Assembly: GCA_022826745.1 (NCBI GenBank)
Contig: JAJDUI010000022.1
Coordinates: 62,001 to 126,000 of the forward strand
DNA: 64,000 nt
Direction of reading: 5' to 3'
Source: Thermoanaerobaculia bacterium
GTDB lineage: Bacteria; Acidobacteriota; Thermoanaerobaculia; Multivoradales; Multivoraceae
Part shown: piece by piece, positions 61,146 to 64,000 of the stretch
How the letters are laid out: each line of letters begins with the position of its first letter
Position numbering within the stretch: the stretch's first letter is position 1
Translations under genes and position numbers: made by a program
The notes under the pieces: model-generated
The model's input: the letters and a program-made list of their open reading frames with translations, nothing else
The model's database searches: none
Told to the model about the DNA's origin: nothing

Positions 61146-62045
61146 ATGGCCGAAGCCACCGCGAACGCCGGCAGTCAGCCGCTCGTGATCAAGGCCGGCG
61201 GCGCCAAGGCGCTCGACCTCGAGGCCATCGCCGCCGACGTCGGATCCCTGTGGCGAGCCGGCCGGCCCGTGGTCCTGGTTCACGGCGGGGCGGAGACGAC
61301 GAACGAAGTCGCCGAGCAGTTGGGACACCCACCGCAGTTCGTGACCAGCGAAAGCGGCTACAGCAGCCGACGGACGGACCGCCGCACGCTCGAGATCTTC
61401 GAGATGGTCTACTGCGGCCTGCTGAACAAGCGCTGGGTCGAACTCCTGCAGCGCCAGGGCGTTGCAGCGGTCGGGATGTCTGGACTCGACGGCCGGCTGT
61501 TCGAGGGGCGCCGCAAGGACAGGCTGCGCATCAGGCACGGCGGCCGGCGAATGGTGTTGCGCGACGACTGGACCGGCACCGTCGAGAAGGTGAACGGAGA
61601 ACTTCTGCGCCTGCTGCTCGACGGCGGCTACCTGCCGGTGCTGACGCCCCCCGGCGCCTCCTTCGACGGCGAAGCCGTGAACGTGGACGGGGATCGCGCG
61701 GCCGCCGCCATCACGACTGCCCTTGGCGCCCCGACCCTCGTCTACCTCTCCGGCGCTCCGGGACTGCTCGCCGGCTTCCCCGACGAAGACTCCCTGATTC
61801 CCCGCTTCGAAGTCGCGCGCGGCGCGCTCTCCGGCGCCGCCCCGGACGCCGGAGTCGAACCTCTGGCGGCCGCGGCCGAAGACCGGATGAAGAAGAAGGT
61901 GCTCGGCGCCGCCGAGGCGCTCCGCGGCGGGGCCGACCGCGTGATCTTCGCCGATGGCCGGATCGAGCGGCCCGTGCAGGCGGCCCTCGACGGCGCGGGC
62001 ACTCACATCGTCGTCCGAACGGCGAACCCGCAGGAGGATTCGTGA
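61146..62045 (+). CDS. argB: LysW-aminoadipate/glutamate kinase (ArgB/LysZ)
   Basis: A 299-residue amino-acid-kinase-fold enzyme from ATG 61146, two bases after argC. Motifs are VIKAGGAKALDLEAI, VLVHGGAETTNEVAEQLG, EVVNVDGDRAAAAIT (as EAVNVDGDRAAAA) and the C-terminal MKKKVLGAAEALRGGADRVIFADGR. It phosphorylates the side-chain carboxyl of the LysW-bound substrate. The MSGLDGRLFEGRRKDRLR region is typical of LysZ-type rather than classical acetylglutamate kinases. Confidence 0.92.
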   Translation: MAEATANAGSQPLVIKAGGAKALDLEAIAADVGSLWRAGRPVVLVHGGAETTNEVAEQLGHPPQFVTSESGYSSRRTDRRTLEIFEMVYCGLLNKRWVELLQRQGVAAVGMSGLDGRLFEGRRKDRLRIRHGGRRMVLRDDWTGTVEKVNGELLRLLLDGGYLPVLTPPGASFDGEAVNVDGDRAAAAITTALGAPTLVYLSGAPGLLAGFPDEDSLIPRFEVARGALSGAAPDAGVEPLAAAAEDRMKKKVLGAAEALRGGADRVIFADGRIERPVQAALDGAGTHIVVRTANPQEDS

Positions 62046-63244
62046 TGAGTGCCACCGCAGCGGATGCGACCGTGGCACCCGGCCCCGAGGACCGCCGCCT
62101 CGGGACCTGGGCGCCGCGCCGGCCCACTCCGCCGATCGTCGGCGGCGAGGGCTGCGAACTGATCGCGGAGAACGGCGACCGCTACCTCGACCTGACCGCC
62201 GGCTACGGCGTCTGCTGCCTGGGCTACAACCATCCGGCGATCGTCGACGCGATCAGGCGCCAGGCGGATCGGCTCACCTTCTGCCCGCTCAACGTGTCGA
62301 GCGCCGTCCGGGCGGAGTACGTCGAAGCGCTGGCAGCCGTCCTGCCCGCGACGCTCGACCGCGTGTTCCTGTGCAACAGCGGCACGGAAGCGGTCGAGGG
62401 CGCGCTCAAGTTCGCGGCGCTGGTCACCGGAAGAAGCCGAACGGTAGCGCTCCGGAACAGCTTTCACGGCCGCACGCTGGGCGCACTGGCGATGACCTGG
62501 AATCCGGCGGCCCGCAGGCCCTACGCCGGCCTGCTTCACGATGCCGTCTTCGTTCAGCCGGAGGCCGAGGCGATCGAGCAGGCGGTCTCTGACGAGACGG
62601 CCGCGGTCGTCCTCGAACCCGTTCAGGGCGAAGGCGGCGTCAACGTGCTCGCGGACGACCTCCTCCTGGCCGCGCGCCGCGCCTGCGACCGGCACGGCGC
62701 CCTGCTCATTCTGGACGAAGTGCAGACGGGTTTCGGCCGTTGCGGCAACTGGTTCGCCCATCGGCACACGCCCGGACTCGAGCCCGACCTGATGGCGATG
62801 GCGAAGGGCATCGGCAGCGGCTTCCCGCTCGGAGCGATCGCCTACGGCGGCCGGGTCGCCGAGGCGCTTCGCCCCGGCAGCCACGGCTCGACCTACGGCG
62901 GCAACCCGCTCGCCTGCGCGGTCGGCCTGACGGTGATCGAGACGCTCCGGGATCTCGACCTGCCGGCAAGGGCAGCGACAATAGGCACGCGTTTCGCCGA
63001 TTCCCTCAGGAGCCGCTTCGCCTCGAGCCCGCGGGTGCGGGAGGTTCGGGGCCGCGGCCTGCTGATCGGTGTCGTCCTGCGGGAACGCGCGGGACGCTAC
63101 ATCGCCCGCCTCGCTACGGAACACCGGATCCTGGCCCTGCCCGCCGGTCCGAACGTGATCCGCCTGCTGCCGCCGCTGATCGTCACGGACGAGGAACTCG
63201 AACGCGGCGCCGAGGCGATCCAGGCCGTGCTCGGAGGAGAATGA
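62045..63244 (+). CDS. argD: LysW-semialdehyde aminotransferase (ArgD/LysJ)
   Basis: A 399-residue class III PLP aminotransferase. ATG 62045 overlaps the kinase stop by one base; GTG 62042 is a possible start too. Landmarks are [63 protein letters not shown] and the PLP-lysine region [15 protein letters not shown]. It converts the LysW-bound semialdehyde to the lysyl or ornithyl form with glutamate as donor. Confidence 0.92.
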   Translation: MSATAADATVAPGPEDRRLGTWAPRRPTPPIVGGEGCELIAENGDRYLDLTAGYGVCCLGYNHPAIVDAIRRQADRLTFCPLNVSSAVRAEYVEALAAVLPATLDRVFLCNSGTEAVEGALKFAALVTGRSRTVALRNSFHGRTLGALAMTWNPAARRPYAGLLHDAVFVQPEAEAIEQAVSDETAAVVLEPVQGEGGVNVLADDLLLAARRACDRHGALLILDEVQTGFGRCGNWFAHRHTPGLEPDLMAMAKGIGSGFPLGAIAYGGRVAEALRPGSHGSTYGGNPLACAVGLTVIETLRDLDLPARAATIGTRFADSLRSRFASSPRVREVRGRGLLIGVVLRERAGRYIARLATEHRILALPAGPNVIRLLPPLIVTDEELERGAEAIQAVLGGE

Positions 63245-64000
63245 TCGTGGACGCCGGGACCGTCGACGCCGGCCGCCAGCGCGCCGAGATCGAGCTGGTG
63301 CGGGGACTCGTCGCGGTGCCGTCGCTTTCCCGGCACGAAGCGGCCGCCAGCGGCTGGCTTGCCGACCAGATGGCCGCGCGGGGCCTCGAACGCTGCCACG
63401 TCGATGGCGCGCTGAACGCCGTCGGCGAACTGGGCGATCCCACGGCCTCCCGCCTGGTCGTCCTGCTCGGACACATCGACACCGTGCCGGGGAACATCCC
63501 GGTCCGGATCGAGGACGACGGATCGCCTCATGGCATCCTGCATGGCCGCGGTTCGGTCGACGCGAAGGGGCCGCTCGCCAGCTTCGTGGCGGCGGCGGCG
63601 CGACTCGGCGGAGACTGGGCCCGCGCCCACGACCTGCGGGTGATCGTCGCCGGCGCGACGGAAGAGGAGGCGGCGACTTCCCGCGGCGCCCACTTCCTGC
63701 TGAAGCGGCTGAACGGCCGCGACGAACCGGCGCCCGACTTCTGCATCATCGGCGAGCCCAGCCACTGGCACCGGGTGACGCTCGGTTACAAGGGACGCCT
63801 GCTGATCGACCTGATGGCCCGGCGGCCGAGCAGCCACACCGCCGGCCCGGAAGTCGGCGTCGGCATCACCGCGTTCGACCTCTGGCGGCGCCTGGAACAG
63901 GTGGCGGAGCGCCACGGAGGCCGGACACCCTTCGAGCGGGTGCTGCCCAGCCTGCGCTCGATCGGGACGACGAGCGACGGTCTCTACGACACCGTTCGCG
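63241..64000 (+). CDS. lysK: LysW-lysine/ornithine hydrolase LysK (M20 peptidase), cut by window end
   Basis: The first 253 codons of an M20-family metallopeptidase; the frame is open to the window edge. The start ATG 63241 overlaps the argD stop in ATGA. Visible are the metal-ligand motifs [10 protein letters not shown] and [14 protein letters not shown], the catalytic acid ATEEEAAT, and [17 protein letters not shown]. It frees lysine or ornithine from LysW as the last pathway step. The C-terminal part, including the final zinc His, lies beyond 64000. Confidence 0.88.
   Translation, partial: MIVDAGTVDAGRQRAEIELVRGLVAVPSLSRHEAAASGWLADQMAARGLERCHVDGALNAVGELGDPTASRLVVLLGHIDTVPGNIPVRIEDDGSPHGILHGRGSVDAKGPLASFVAAAARLGGDWARAHDLRVIVAGATEEEAATSRGAHFLLKRLNGRDEPAPDFCIIGEPSHWHRVTLGYKGRLLIDLMARRPSSHTAGPEVGVGITAFDLWRRLEQVAERHGGRTPFERVLPSLRSIGTTSDGLYDTVR

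Noticed and set aside
1..64000. CRISPR arrays, prophage, integrase or insertion-sequence transposase genes
   Set aside because: No regularly spaced direct repeats and no recognisable integrase or transposase motifs were found on either strand.

Overview
High-GC bacterial DNA, densely packed with genes. It most resembles an Acidobacteriota genome, possibly Thermoanaerobaculia or Vicinamibacteria. This rests on five secreted proteins with the VWFA-related domain typical of Acidobacteria, one of them fused to a GWxTD domain, plus a LysW amino-acid biosynthesis operon, DUF1552/DUF1592-type secreted proteins and several PQQ enzymes. The presence of lpxD and a TonB receptor indicates a Gram-negative envelope. 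I recognise about 50 protein genes, and no rRNA, tRNA, CRISPR array or transposase. The last gene runs off the right edge.

Layout. 0-6 kb: three tandem paralogous secreted VWA proteins. 6-9.2 kb: a divergent pair, a secreted protein of unknown role and a fused enoyl-CoA hydratase/3-hydroxyacyl-CoA dehydrogenase. 9.2-13.4 kb: a 160-bp inverted-repeat element, a glucose-dehydrogenase-like PQQ enzyme and an S15 lipoprotein hydrolase. 13.4-16.9 kb (minus strand): HflX, a thioredoxin-like protein, a DCC-family protein and a phosphopantetheinyl transferase. 17.3-19.7 kb: RNase E/G, then a long non-coding stretch with its own promoter, a 14-codon mini-ORF behind a near-perfect Shine-Dalgarno, and a strong terminator. 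19.8-25.3 kb: an orphan xanthine-dehydrogenase-type molybdenum subunit, a GT-C-like membrane protein and a methyltransferase. 25.4-31.1 kb: a quinoprotein alcohol dehydrogenase with the lanthanide-type second aspartate, a MoxJ/XoxJ-like binding protein, an unusual CX3CH cytochrome c lipoprotein, and a TonB receptor with its own promoter and palindrome. 31.2-43 kb: metabolic enzymes, lpxD, an acyl-CoA carboxyltransferase, the GWxTD-VWA fusion, tag and a PQQ-like propeller. 43-48.7 kb: ferredoxin, metallo-hydrolase, ABC exporter, sugar kinase and DegT aminotransferase. 48.7-55 kb (minus strand): the DUF1592/DUF1552 pair, an M23 peptidase, a VOC protein and a small membrane protein. 55-58.7 kb: a Cys-nucleophile alpha/beta hydrolase, a fifth VWA protein with a degenerate metal site, MOSC and rhodanese. 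58.7-64 kb: the lysW-lysX-argC-argB-argD-lysK operon, with a terminator-like hairpin in its leader.

How the parts fit. The 25.4-31.1 kb block reads as a periplasmic alcohol-oxidation module: dehydrogenase, activation or binding partner, electron acceptor, and perhaps metal-chelate uptake. The terminal operon builds lysine and/or arginine on the LysW carrier protein. The VWA proteins share an Ig-like module followed by a VWA domain and probably act outside the cytoplasm, but their partners are not evident here. All functions are inferred by reading motifs; no searches were run.
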